From Coriolopsis trogii (taxonomy: Eukaryota > Basidiomycota > Agaricomycetes > Polyporales > Polyporaceae), in NCBI GenBank assembly GCA_020543525.1, contig JAHYIO010000004.1, forward strand, positions 434,001 to 498,000: DNA of 64,000 bases. Direction: 5' to 3'. The translations under genes and the position numbers were made by a program. This document shows, one piece after another, positions 54,900 through 64,000 of this stretch (positions are counted from its first letter, which is position 1; each line of letters opens with the position of its first letter). The notes beneath the pieces are model-generated. The model saw only the letters and a program-made list of their open reading frames with translations, ran no database searches and was not told the DNA's origin.

Positions 54900-56145
54900 A
54901 TGACGGTCGACGAGAAGGCACTGAGCATCAATATGACGACGGAAGAGGTCACCATGCCTACGGTACGTCTCAGAATCTCATCAGATATGTTCTGAATCGA
55001 CCGCGCACCATCGCAGCCTCGTTCGTTGTCACCAGACACCGCGATGTCAACGCCGTCGCTGAACACCTCGATATCGTTGAGTTCAGCCAGCTCCGGCCCC
55101 GACGACGAGTGCAAACCCTCGCCCTCTACAAATGTCATCAAACGCGATGAGGAGTTCTGGTTCGAAGACGGGACAATCACCCTGGTCATAGAGAACACTG
55201 AGTTTCGGATGTACAAGGGACTTCTGTTCAATCGTTTCCCCGTGTTCAAGGACATGCTCGCCTCCGCCCAGCCCGCAGCGGCCTCAGAGCGTCCCGAGGA
55301 TGTAGAGAGGACAGCTTGTCCTGTCCTGTATCTGACCGGCGACTCTGCTCGTGACTGGCGCAACGTGTTCCGCATGTTCATGCCGAGAGAAGACGACAGG
55401 TGCGTTCACACCTCATGCCATGTAGCATGCGTCATCAACCGCGAGCGGCATTTCTTCCCTTTCCAGCTTTTTCAAGCAGCCGCCACACCTGTCGCCCGAG
55501 AGCGTCTTCGCTTGCATTCGCCTTGGGCACACATACCGGCTGGCAAACGTGTGCCGGCACGCGCTCGATTACCTCAAGAGCCACTTCACGCACAGCTTCG
55601 ACCGCTGGGAGAAGATCCCCGTCTGGTCTCCGGACGGCTTCGAGGAGCACCACGCGATCGGCGTTGTCAACATCGCGCGCCTGACGGGGGAGACGTCCCT
55701 CCTGCCGACCGCGCTCTGGCTGTGCTCCATGCTCGGTTCGGCGGTCCTCGAAGGCTTCACATACAGCGACGGGACAAAGGAGTCGCTCTCGCCGGAGGAC
55801 GTCGCGTTGTGCATCCAGGCGCAGCAGAAGCTCTCGCAGGACGTCTTCCTCGGGGTCGTCGCGTGCTTCTCCCCGCCGCTCACGCAGAGCTGCAAGCACA
55901 TGACGAGCCCCAACCCGTGCCAGTGCGCGACGCTCGACATGCTGCCGGTGGTGCAGAAGGTCGTCGAACGCTCGATGTATCCTAACCCGCTGTGGGAGCA
56001 GTCGCGCGCGGGGTGGAGGACGGCACTTGCGGGGCTGTGCGAGGGGTGTGTGGATACGGTGTTTGAGCGTCGGAAGCAACAGCGAAGGTCTGCGTGGAGG
56101 AAGCTGCCTTCGGTGTTTGGCTTGGACATTCCCGGTTGGGGCTGA
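54900..56145 (+). CDS. BTB/POZ-BACK-like protein BTB-5
   Basis: Exons 54900..54962, 55017..55399 and 55467..56145 give 374 residues. This copy has an extra N-terminal exon (MTVDEKALSINMTTEEVTMP); relic 2 at 20.6 kb may have had one too. BTB: IKRDEEFWFEDGTITLVIEN, FRMYKGLLFNRFPVFKDML. BACK-like block IRLGHTYRLANVCRHALDYL, core HAIGVVNIARLTGETSLLPT, Cys cluster CKHMTSPNPCQC, a CEGC motif and tail AWRKLPSVFGLDIPGWG. Closest to BTB-4. The second half has strongly G/C-biased third positions compared with BTB-6 to BTB-8. A frame 55026..55985 that runs on past the second intron is a read-through artefact; the third exon was set by phase. Intact. Confidence 0.87.
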
Positions 56146-56574
56146 CGAGTCCTCTTGGGATTGCTCGTGTTTTCCTGTGTGCGCTCTCCATCTGCTTCAT
56201 GATCTCTGTCCCTCAATAGTATCCTATTTTCGGACGCGGTATGCACAACAGACATTTACTATACTTCATGTCTTAGACTTCATGTTTTCGTCTTCAACCC
56301 TCCTGATCGTTGTACAGGGCGTAGTATGTCATTCTCCCTATATCTAACTAGCCTTCTGTATAGTCCTCTCCTCTCCTCTGATTTTGCAGTTCAAGTTGTG
56401 ATGGAAAGCCGAGGAAGTCTTGATGGATCATCACTACTAATGTAGGTATTGATCACTAAGTATGACGCACGCCACGGGCGCTAGTGCTCACTATGCTGTT
56501 TCTTTCTGACCATCACCATCACACTGTCTCAAGATCCTTTCGAGGCCGGAATCTCCGCAAACTGCCGTGTTCTT
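56146..56574. other. Intergenic
   Basis: About 430 bp, 3' flank of BTB-5 and promoter of the F-box gene. Nothing else seen. Confidence 0.5.
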
Positions 56575-58373
56575 ATGGATGATAGAACGCCAACGCTGTC
56601 TTATGATGCATTGGTTCTCGTTCTGGAGTGGCTTTGCGACGACTATGTGTCTCTCAACTACTGCTCGCGTGTCAGCAGAAGTTTCAGAGACGCCTCCGCT
56701 ACCTTCTTGTACCGGAACGTGACTTACTCGCCGGTCTTCAGCGCCGTTCTGGATCTCAGGAAGAAGGATGATTTCGCAGTGAGTGATATAGGAGTCCATA
56801 TTTAACACGACCCGAAATATGTCGCCTAACCGATTTCTTATCGTAGGAAGGCTTCTTCGCATCGGCTCAACTACCGCATCATGCAAAGCATGTCCGGCGA
56901 CTGGAGATCAGTGGTAAGCTCGCGCTCTGTATAGCGTAACTAGGACTACAGTAACCCATGCACGGGATGATGCAGGCTTTCTCTCAACACGACCGCCGCC
57001 TCTGAACAAGTTCCCGGGCCAGCTCAAGGCGGCCATGGAGTGTTGGCCGGCCATCAACACCCTCGTGCTCACGCCTCAGAAGTTCCATGAGGACATGTTT
57101 ACGGACGTTCTGCCTTTGGTCTTGGGACTCCCGAATCTCCGTCATCTTACCGTCAACACGGCGTGTACCGGCGAAGCACATGCGAGCACGCTCACCCAGT
57201 TGCGGAAGCTCCACAGCCTCACGATCCAGTCCCCTACCCGTGCCATACTACAGGTGCTACCCGGCTGGTTGAAGGCACTGCGGCAGACGCTCAGGAAGTT
57301 CCACCTGACGGTGAGTTTGCGTCTTCGTCAGGTGGGATGCACAGCTTACGAGACTCGTGATTCAGCATAGCTGCGGGTCCGTTACCCCTGGAGTTCTCTG
57401 TTCGTTCGTGCCGCTGCTGCAAGACGTGACTTCCATAAGCCTAGGGCTCTCATACTCTCTCACGGACGAAGATGTCTTCACGTTCTGGAACGCGCTCCCC
57501 AATCTCCACTCACTCGACTTCCGCTACTACCTGGTACGCCTGAATGCGCTTCCCCTGGATCCTCTTGTGCTACCGACTGACATATGCCGCACAGCAACTC
57601 CGACGACCCTCTGTCCCACGGATCCGGCATCTCCGGGACGTCACGATCCGCTACACCAACGTCGACGAACGGCCCGATGTAGACTACCTGTGCAGGTACA
57701 TCCGCCAGGTCGTGGCATACTCGGCGCTCGAGCGCCTGCGCCTCGTGTGCGAGAACGAAGTGCAGGGCGCATCGCCCGCGTTCAACCCGCTCGTCGAGCA
57801 CCTGTACCTGAAGCACGCGACGACGCTCCGTGCGCTGCACATGCCGGACTGCTTCGTCAGCTTCGACGCGATCGTGAAGCTGTGCCGGAAGTGCAAGAGC
57901 TTGGAGGAGCTCTCGGTCGCCATCTCGGCCGACATGCTGGTGAGTGCGGACAGTTCGCGGTGTGGCGACTCAGAGCGCGTCATTGGGTCGTGACTGACGG
58001 ACGTTGGCTGCTGTGTCCAAGAACGAGTTCCCGGGCGCTATAGGCCGCACTCAGCACCTCCGCACGGTCAACCTCAAGAGTCGGAACACGAAGCATCCTG
58101 TGAAGCTCACACAGGAAGAGGCGGAGAAATTCATCCTCCCGAAAAGGAGCATACGCCATCTGAGCGTGGATGGCGAGCGATTCGAAGTGAGTATCCCTTT
58201 CTGGCGTATTGTGCATGACATACGTCTACCAGCGGTGCTGACTGTTCGTGGGCGTGCTCTCTCTCCAGGGAAGATACGCTCTTGCGGCGGATGGGACGGT
58301 GCAGTTTGTTGTGGAGCGTGATGTCTCCCAACGCCGTGTATTCCCATGGGAGAAAGGGTCCCAGCAAGCATGA
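56575..58373 (+). CDS. F-box protein with leucine-rich-repeat-like region
   Basis: Exons 56575..56778, 56847..56913, 56976..57310, 57366..57533, 57595..57939, 58022..58186 and 58269..58373 give 462 residues, all in phase. The N-terminal F-box (residues about 8-50) reads LSYDALVLVLEWLCDDYVSL, then CSRVSRSFRDASATFLYRNV. The rest shows irregular Leu-rich repeats typical of fungal F-box proteins: LVLGLPNLRHLTVNT, LTQLRKLHSLTIQS, VPLLQDVTSISLGL, NALPNLHSLDFRYY, ALERLRLVCENE, KCKSLEELSVAI and QHLRTVNLKS. Likely a substrate receptor of an SCF ubiquitin ligase binding Skp1 through the F-box; the target is unknown. Its neighbours are BTB genes, another class of potential ubiquitin-ligase adaptors, but co-function is only a guess. 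Confidence 0.85.
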
Positions 58374-58749
58374 GGTTGCATTCCGTCTATCTAACAGTCC
58401 AAGGCCAGGGTATTCGCCATGCATAACTATCCCCCAACGATGTCACGCAGAGTACAGCCTACACGAAGAAACTATTGACCAGGTATGAGTATGGTAAGGG
58501 TATCTCAACAACACAAGATTAGAGGTGAGTGACATGGGTCAAAAACGCATAGCGCGCACAAGTCGAGCCTTGAGCAAGGCTTGAGACTGACGTGACGGTG
58601 TGTGTTGCGTTGGACTATGGCTTGCGGACGAGGAAGACTTTTCGACTGTGAGAAGCATATTCGAGCTGATCATCTGCGTGTTGACGTGAGCGATGGTGAG
58701 GCAGAGCCAGGCGGTCACTCACTTCCGCTCATTCTCAGGCTGGAGCGGG
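58374..58749. other. Intergenic
   Basis: 3' flank of the F-box gene. Nothing recognised. Confidence 0.45.
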
Positions 58750-58930
58750 CACGTCTTGAAGGCCCATAATTACTGCAAGTGCTTCCCAGATCGGACGTGT
58801 CTCTTTGGCAGCGCGGTCGTCCAACCATTCTGATGATGCTACCATCCGCGTACCAGAATCTCCTATCCCTCGTCCGCGTCTCCCCGTCGCCACTCAAATA
58901 TTCTCCGACAAAGTGTGTCGATACTGTCCT
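58750..58930 (-). pseudogene. BTB relic 3 (minus strand)
   Basis: On the minus strand the frame through about 58805-58880 reads ETRTRDRRFWYADGSIIRMV, matching the opening of the family BTB domain (LERDKEFWYDDGSVVLVA in BTB-8). Nothing BTB-like follows. The fragment lies 270-390 bp upstream of BTB-6 and points away from it. Confidence 0.55.
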
Positions 58931-59092
58931 CTGGCTCCGTCCTCGCACCGTTGCGTGGCACCAAGGCAGTTTCAGACATGAGAAGAGGATGGAGGAATAA
59001 GAGGCTTTCCGGATGGCCGTGCTACCAATCGACGACGAAAATGCGGATGCAAATGCATCATGCCCGCCCGCGCAGGCTGTAGTGACACACGC

Positions 59093-59107
59093 GTGACATA
59101 ACGCGTC
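59093..59107 (+). promoter_or_regulatory. GTGACATAACGCGTC element before BTB-6
   Basis: 15-mer ending 86 bp before ATG 59193. Near-identical copies sit at similar distances before BTB-7 and BTB-8. Followed by further GTCAC/GTCACA half-sites to 59129. Confidence 0.5.
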
Positions 59108-59192
59108 TGATGTCACCCCGAATGTCACATCGCCATTTTTGTCTCGCACCATCATCTCTTTCCAGACGAGTCACGACTACCTAGCTCCGATC

Positions 59193-60340
59193 ATGGCCGA
59201 ACTTTCAGGGAATGGGAAACGGACAAGAGAAGATGCGAACATCTGTGATCTCGAACCTGCGAAAAAGGCCCGTGTGGAAGGTGACTCGGACGCGCCGGGA
59301 GACTCCGCTGCTCATGTGGAAAAGGACGACACGTACTGGTTCGACGATGGCACCGTCGTACTTGTAGCGCGGAACGTTGCATTAAAGTCTACAAGAGGCC
59401 TCTCGCAGATCATTCGGCAGTTTTCTCCGACATGTTCTCCCTGCCTCAGCCACCCTCATCCCCAGGTTCCGCGTCGCTTAGTGACTGTCCCATTGTCCAC
59501 CTCGACGACAATCCGGAAGATCTCCGCCACCTATTCCGAGCGCTCTTCCCAAAGAAAGGAAATATGTGCGTGCAGACTCATAGCAAACATTTCAGCTGCG
59601 ACTCGCCTCTGATGTTCAGCCGCAGGTTCGACAACGCCGAGCTCAGCTCCTCCACTCTCACCACCCGCCTCGCTCACGCACGGCTCGGCCACAAGTATCA
59701 AATGGATGAACTTCTCAGTTATACTCTTCAATATCTTAGTTTCCACTTTCCCACTAGCCTTACTGCATGGCAAACACGGCAGCGCATCCGTCCTCCCACA
59801 TCTGCCGTCGGCGCACAAATAATCGGCGTCGTCAACGTTGCTCGCCTTTGCGGCTGGGACTCCGTTCTCCCGACGGCCCTTATGCTGTGCTCCGGCCTAG
59901 ACGGATCTACACTCATCCGCGGTTACAAGCATGTCGACGGAACGGTCGAACGGCTGAGCGAGGACGACCTCACAAAATGCATCGACGGCAAGCGTGCGCT
60001 CATGGAAGCGTCGACGCAGATCGTCCTGTCCTCCCTGTTGCCACTCAACATCGACTGTGACTCAGAGGGATGCCAGCAAGAGCTGCATAACACGCTTGGT
60101 CGGTGCGCCTTTATACCCCAGCGCGTTGCGGGAGTGCATCCGTTCTACGAGTGGGATACGGAGTGGGACCTCTACCTGCTCGGCGAACCGATGGTTTGTT
60201 CGAGGTGCTACAAGAACGCGCGATGCGCTTTTCAGGACAAACAAGATCTTGTCTGGCAGCGATTACCAGACATATACAAGCTCCCTCCATCTCGAGCTGG
60301 GGAGTTGAGGTGCGCTCTAGATCATCCAGTCACGCATTGA
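59193..60340 (+). pseudogene. BTB-6: BTB/POZ-BACK-like gene with a one-base frameshift
   Basis: Exons 59193..59565 and 59626..60340 (60-nt intron). All family parts are present, but at about 59385 one base is missing: the segment that should read NVAFKVYKRPL (as in BTB-7, NLAFKVYKGPL) has GCATTAAAGTC where a base is lost after GCATT. The first frame runs YWFDDGTVVLVARNVALK and then leaves the family; the second resumes at VYKRPL in the +2 frame and continues to the stop. Downstream everything is conserved: ARLGHKYQMDELLSYTLQYL, GVVNVARLCGWDSVLPT, CDSEGC, CSRC, VWQRLPDIYKLPPS. Either a very young pseudogene or a sequence/assembly error; about 362 residues if undamaged. First of three same-strand tandem copies. 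Confidence 0.8.
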
Positions 60341-60634
60341 TATGTCTGATAGTTTTCTGTAGGAGTCAGAAGACACCTACCCACGGAAGTATCCAGGTCG
60401 AGGGCCATTTTGAGCGTCAGTCTTACTCTCGCAGAACTTAATAACATCCAACGTTTAGACATTCAGTAGGAGCCGGGACGCAGAGGCTCGGGATGTATGA
60501 GGCGGGAGCAGAGGCAGGTCACAGAGTGGCTTGGAAATCGTGGATCTTGTTGTTCAACTCCCTTTCTACCGTCCTCTATATAAACAAATGTCGATTCAAC
60601 GAGCGCGCCGCGGTGACTTCGTCGTGACATGTAC
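60341..60634. other. Intergenic between BTB-6 and BTB-7
   Basis: 3' flank of BTB-6. Nothing recognised; the promoter element of BTB-7 follows. Confidence 0.45.
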
Positions 60635-60649
60635 GTGACATCACGCGAC
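60635..60649 (+). promoter_or_regulatory. GTGACATCACGCGAC element before BTB-7
   Basis: Differs at two positions from the element before BTB-6 and BTB-8 and ends 92 bp before ATG 60741. A half-site CGTGACATG lies just upstream at 60623. Confidence 0.5.
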
Positions 60650-60740
60650 ACCTCACGATTCTGACCATGGGGCTACATCCCGCCCTTGTTGCTCTCTTCC
60701 ATCCACCACTTCTTCTATAGCCTCCTCTTCCTCCTGTGCA

Positions 60741-61509
60741 ATGTCTCAGACCTTAGCTGCTGCAAAGAGATCTCTGGAAGAAACGGACATCAACGATATC
60801 GCAGATGCGAAGAAACCCCGTCTTGATGAAGATGGCAACTCAGAAGGCGAGCAAGGCGAGGAATCGGTCCCGCTAGAACAGGACGAGGTGTACTGGTTTG
60901 ACGATGGAAACATCGTTCTAGTTGTAGGCAACCTTGCGTTCAAGGTCTACAAGGGACCTCTCACGGATCACTCGGTCGTCTTCTCGGATATGTTCTCCTT
61001 TCCGCAACCCTCTCCCAGCGACTCCTTCACTCCGAGCGAATGTCTATATGTGTACCTTAACGACGACCCAGGGGATCTCCGCCATCTCTTTGAAGCGCTT
61101 TATCCCAGGAAAGAGACGCTGTATGCAGTTTTTTTGCAGTATATGCTGTCGTTTTACTAGCTGACTATATGCTATCCTATTCTCTGATCGCGGACCCAGG
61201 TTCCTTGACGCTCATTTCCGCGCCCCTAGTATTCAGACATTGCTGGCTTATGCACGACTCGGCCACAAGTACCAAATGGACGACCTGCTCAGGCAAGCCC
61301 TCAAATTCCTCAAAATGCACTTTCCCTCCGATCTAGACGGCTGGCTGAGCCAAGGGTCTCTCTCAGGACTGGGCACTCAAATCATCAGCGTCGTCAACAT
61401 TGCTCGCCTGTGTGGCTATCTGGCGAGGGAGGGCTGCCGCGCCCAACAGTCGGATGCTTGGATCGAACTTCCCGGGATGTTTTACATGTCTTTGAAGAAT
61501 TGGGGCTAA
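60741..61509 (+). pseudogene. BTB-7: BTB gene with large internal in-frame deletion
   Basis: Exons 60741..61120 and 61200..61509 (79-nt intron) give an open 229-residue product. The N-terminal half is normal: basic start (AAAKRSLEETD, KKPRLDE), YWFDDGNIVLVVGNLAFKVY, DHSVVFSDMFSFPQP, then ARLGHKYQMDDLLRQALKFL and VVNIARLCG. Directly after ARLCG it jumps to the C-terminal tail (DAWIELPGMFYMSLKNWG), so roughly 130 residues including the four-Cys module are missing without a frameshift. The BTB domain is intact, so a shortened BTB protein could still be made; I call it a damaged copy but it may be functional. Closest to BTB-6. Confidence 0.75.
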
Positions 61510-61815
61510 AAGCGAGTTACAGGTGGCGGAGAGGTTTGTTGTTGTCGATTCCCATGCTTCTTGCCACGCTGACTTGCGATTTTTTGACAGATCCATAGAA
61601 TGTCCTGTCCGGAGCGGACCGTTGCGCTCTAGTACTCCACGACAGCGACTCGATATTGAAATCGTGGGGAGTATCTTGTTCGTCTGGCCGGGGCATTCTC
61701 AACCGACCTTTGTCTTCGGGTCGCGACCTTGCTGCACTGTCAATATTCTTCCCCATGTTGTAGCTATGTAAGACGGATGGCCATTGTGATGCTGGGTACG
61801 TGCATAGTGGCGGGA
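61510..61815. other. Intergenic between BTB-7 and BTB-8
   Basis: No further fragment of the missing part of BTB-7 was recognised here. Confidence 0.45.
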
Positions 61816-61842
61816 GTGACATAACGCGTGACATAACGCGTC
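61816..61842 (+). promoter_or_regulatory. Doubled GTGACATAACGCGT element before BTB-8
   Basis: Two overlapping copies, at 61816-61830 and 61828-61842, the latter identical to the element before BTB-6. Ends 103 bp before ATG 61945, followed by a GAGTGTCAC half-site. Confidence 0.55.
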
Positions 61843-61944
61843 AACGTGAGTGTCACTCGGCACTTCTCTGCAACCTGACGCGAGCCTTCCACCATCTCCG
61901 CCTGTATCCGTCTCTGCTTTCTGTACCCATTCCGACCGGCCCCT

Positions 61945-63088
61945 ATGTCTAGCGGCAGCATGGCCAGCAAACGACCTCATGAGAATGCAGCAAATCCGGG
62001 AGTCGAAGGACCAGAACTCAAGAGGATGCGCGCGGACGGCGTTGAGTGGCTCGGAGCGCAGCTGGAAAGAGACAAGGAATTCTGGTACGATGATGGGTCG
62101 GTCGTGCTCGTTGCACGCGGCGTCGGGTTCAAGATATACAAAGGCATCCTCTCCGATCACTCCCCCGTATTCTCCGACATGTTCACCATACCTCAGCCGA
62201 CCGAGAGATCTGTTGAAGAGCAGTCGCATGGCTGTCCAGTCGTGCATTTGGACGACAGCCCTGTGGACCTTCGATACATACTCCGAGCTGCTCTTCCGAG
62301 GAAATTGTCCATGTGAGTCTATCCTACCCTCTGCTGGAGTTCTGCATCGAGCGCAGCCCCTGCATCGGGATTCCCCTGCAAATGGCCTGTATTGTCCCAC
62401 GTTCCATATGATCTCTGCGTACGCGCGGCTAGGCCACAAGTACCAGATGGACGATCTCCTCGAGTATGCGCTCGGCTACCTCAAAGACTACTACGCTGTA
62501 GATCTCGAAAAGTGGACGTCCATCAGCCCACAGCTTCCCACCTTCGATCTCGAACACGCTATCGGCGTCATCAACATCGCGCGGCTCACCAACTGCACGT
62601 CCATCCTCCCCGCCGCTTTCTCAGACTGTTGCGCGCTCCCGGTCGACGAACTCATGCGCGGCATGAAGCGCGAGGACGGCACCGTGGAGAAACTGAGCGA
62701 TGACGACTTTGCGCGATGCATCCAGGGGAGGATCCGTATCATGGAGGCGAGCGCGGGGTGCATGGTGAAGACCTTCTCGCCAGTCGACTTGGAGGCCTGT
62801 GCGTCCTCGGCCGTCTGCCTGTACAACATGCGGAGAATACTCAACGGCATCGCGCGCGTGCCGATGTATGTCGCCGACGGCCACCCTTTCACCCGCTCTT
62901 GGCACAAATTATGGAAGGGGGGTGAGCAGAGAGGGGTCTGTGAGGACTGCTGGAACGTTCTCCAGGACCGGTTCCGTGCGGAACGAAGAACCATGTGGGA
63001 GCGACTACCTCAGTTCTTTGACATTGACATAGGAGGGTGGAGCGATGTTTGTGGCAACGGTAGTACGCACTCTTCTACTCTCCAATAG
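61945..63088 (+). CDS. BTB-8: BTB/POZ-BACK-like gene with an unresolved exon junction
   Basis: The first exon, 61945..62312, encodes MASKRPHENAAN, FWYDDGSVVLVARGVGFKIY, DHSPVFSDMFTIPQP and LRYILRAALPRKLSM, ending at a good GTGAGT donor. The second part, open to 63088, encodes PTFHMISAYARLGHKYQMDD, the HAIGVINIARLTNCTSILPA core, a Cys pair, CEDC and MWERLPQFFDIDIGGW. The only AG in the right place (GCGCAG, ending 62356) gives a 44-nt intron that leaves the wrong phase (needs 3n+1), so the halves do not join with canonical sites. Either an indel or acceptor loss has broken the gene, or a non-AG acceptor is used. A 412-codon frame from 61850 that includes the second half starts in the wrong frame and should not be taken as the protein. 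Confidence 0.75.
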
Positions 63089-63359
63089 GGTGATCCTGAC
63101 AGTTTCCGGCAGGAGAGAAATGACATCTGATCCGCCCAGTTCCGCTACATGAGAAGGTAAGAGTTTCATTTGTGGTTCAGAGGGATTTCGTGCCTGCTGT
63201 CTCAGCTTGCAATCCTTGTGGTCCATAGTTCCGTCGGAACCTACCCTTGAATGTTCGTGCTCGACTTGGTGACATACACGAGGTTTTAGGGCGATTTTAT
63301 GCAGAAGGACGCGACGGTGTAGCTGAAGTATTGATCGTTAGACAATCGTTGGGGCCAAT

Positions 63360-64000
63360 CATCTACACCTATGCCGCAAATACTCGGTAGCCTGTTCCAC
63401 AATTTCTCCTGACCCTCGGTGATCTTCGCCTTGAACTTTTCGAGGCAGTGAGCGTGCTACGGGAGAAGAACCCCGACTCGTGGTAAAACGGGTTGTCCTC
63501 CGCATTCGTACTCGGACCATCTGTAGGGCATGCTTTGCAGCAACGAGGGACCCACCTTGTTTCGTTGTCGAGAGCACAACTTGTCAGATTCAATGCTAGA
63601 CGCCTGGAGCATAACCTCCGCCCGAGCCTATATGAGCCGCTTCCCAATTTCGCAGCAGCGCGCGAGGTCTCCGGGGCTGAGGTGCGCGAGCCGTCGAGGA
63701 GGCAGCACACCATGAGCGCGGTAGGGAGCAGGGTGGGGCAGCGTGTCATGTGGGCGAGGCTGACAATGCCGATGTCGTGGGCGCGCCGCCAGCCTCTGGG
63801 GACATGAGCGTTGTGCTTGAGCCATGTGTGAATATGAAGCGTGAAGTGGCCCGGAGGAAGGCGAGAGCCTGGCTGAATAGGTGGGTGATCTGGTACTGCA
63901 AGTTGTTGCCGAGACGTCAGATGGAGGCAGAGATCATGTCGAATGTGGGGAATGTGAATGTCTTGTGCAGAAATCTGACCGTGCAAGCGACATAAGTGAT
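63360..64000 (-). pseudogene. BTB relic 4, C-terminal two-thirds, cut by window end
   Basis: On the minus strand, successive family blocks lie in different frames. FTFPTFDMISASI is followed by an in-frame stop, then RLGNNLQYQITHLFSQALAF; next, in another frame, HIHTWLKHNAHVPRGW and DIGIVSLAHMTRCPTLLPTA; then, in a third, LAHLSPGDLARCCEIGKRLI; and finally FKAKITEGQEKLWNRLPSIC. At least one stop and two frameshifts are present, and the four-Cys module is eroded. The N-terminal BTB part would lie right of the window. It converges on BTB-8. A clear pseudogene, although a 205-codon frame crosses it. Confidence 0.75.

Noticed and set aside
2500..59625. Several introns that are multiples of three and stop-free (2500-2559, 18410-18466, 49754-49828, 59566-59625), suggesting programmed retention
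   Set aside because: With roughly 90 introns of 45-100 nt, several such cases are expected by chance. Only the one inside the RlpA-like barrel is mentioned as worth testing.
61850..63088. 412-codon frame as a single uninterrupted BTB protein
   Set aside because: Its first 150 codons are a shifted reading of the BTB-8 first exon (SYTPPYSPTCS-like junk). The true BTB strand lies in the other frame.
63369..63986. 205-codon minus frame as a functional gene
   Set aside because: Family blocks occur in three different frames with a stop inside ISASI-RLG, so the long frame is incidental.
1..64000. CRISPR arrays, bacterial operons, riboswitches or rRNA
   Set aside because: The sequence is intron-rich eukaryotic DNA; no direct-repeat/spacer array or rRNA signature was seen.

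Overview
The window is nuclear DNA of a filamentous basidiomycete, most likely a wood-decay polypore or related Agaricomycete. That placement is an inference. It rests on genes cut by many 45-100 nt GT-AG introns, two cytochrome P450s, a multi-pass membrane-protein family with the YVTQTLIGD motif, an expanded BTB/POZ family, RlpA-like secreted proteins, and single-copy fungal genes (SNF12-type SWI/SNF subunit, BAR-SH3 adaptor). All gene models were built by eye from splice signals, reading phase and comparison between paralogs in the window. No database was searched.

Layout. 0-5.6 kb: 5'-truncated membrane-protein copy A, BTB-1 (-), a different KCTD-like BTB gene (+), BTB-2 (-). 5.8-11 kb: an orphan membrane protein (+), membrane-protein copy B (-), a coiled-coil/hydrophobic-hairpin protein (-). 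12-15 kb: an AhpD/CMD-like gene (+), membrane-protein copy C (-). 16-19 kb: a tandem pair of secreted double-psi beta-barrel (RlpA/barwin-like) genes (-). 19-25.4 kb: two BTB relics, an intact 13-exon P450 (+), BTB-3 (+). 26-35.2 kb: SNF12 homolog (+), endophilin-like BAR-SH3 gene (+), an antisense relic of SNF12, an OTT_1508-type deaminase-like gene (+). 35.4-38.8 kb: membrane-protein copy D (-), BTB-4 (-). 39.5-40.7 kb: a 1.2-kb element with 49-bp terminal inverted repeats and an inner fold-back. 41.7-45.1 kb: a second P450 (-), tRNA-Val(UAC). 46-50 kb: three orphan genes (two coiled-coil/disordered, one membrane). 51.9-53.9 kb: a duplicated pair of tiny Cys-rich genes. 54.9-64 kb: BTB-5, an F-box/LRR gene, then BTB-6 to BTB-8 in tandem with a frameshift, an internal deletion and a phase-incompatible splice, plus BTB relics on the minus strand.

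The strongest story is a BTB family under birth and death. Members share a basic N-terminus, BTB, a BACK-like helical region, a four-cysteine module and a W-x2-LP-x6-GW tail; apparently intact copies, three damaged copies and four relics lie within 64 kb. Three tandem copies share a palindrome-like 15-mer 86-103 bp before the ATG. The membrane-protein family and the P450 pair keep almost base-identical exon lengths between copies, which makes their models internally cross-checked. The genes do not form one obvious pathway; this looks like a gene-turnover-rich accessory region around a few conserved housekeeping genes.
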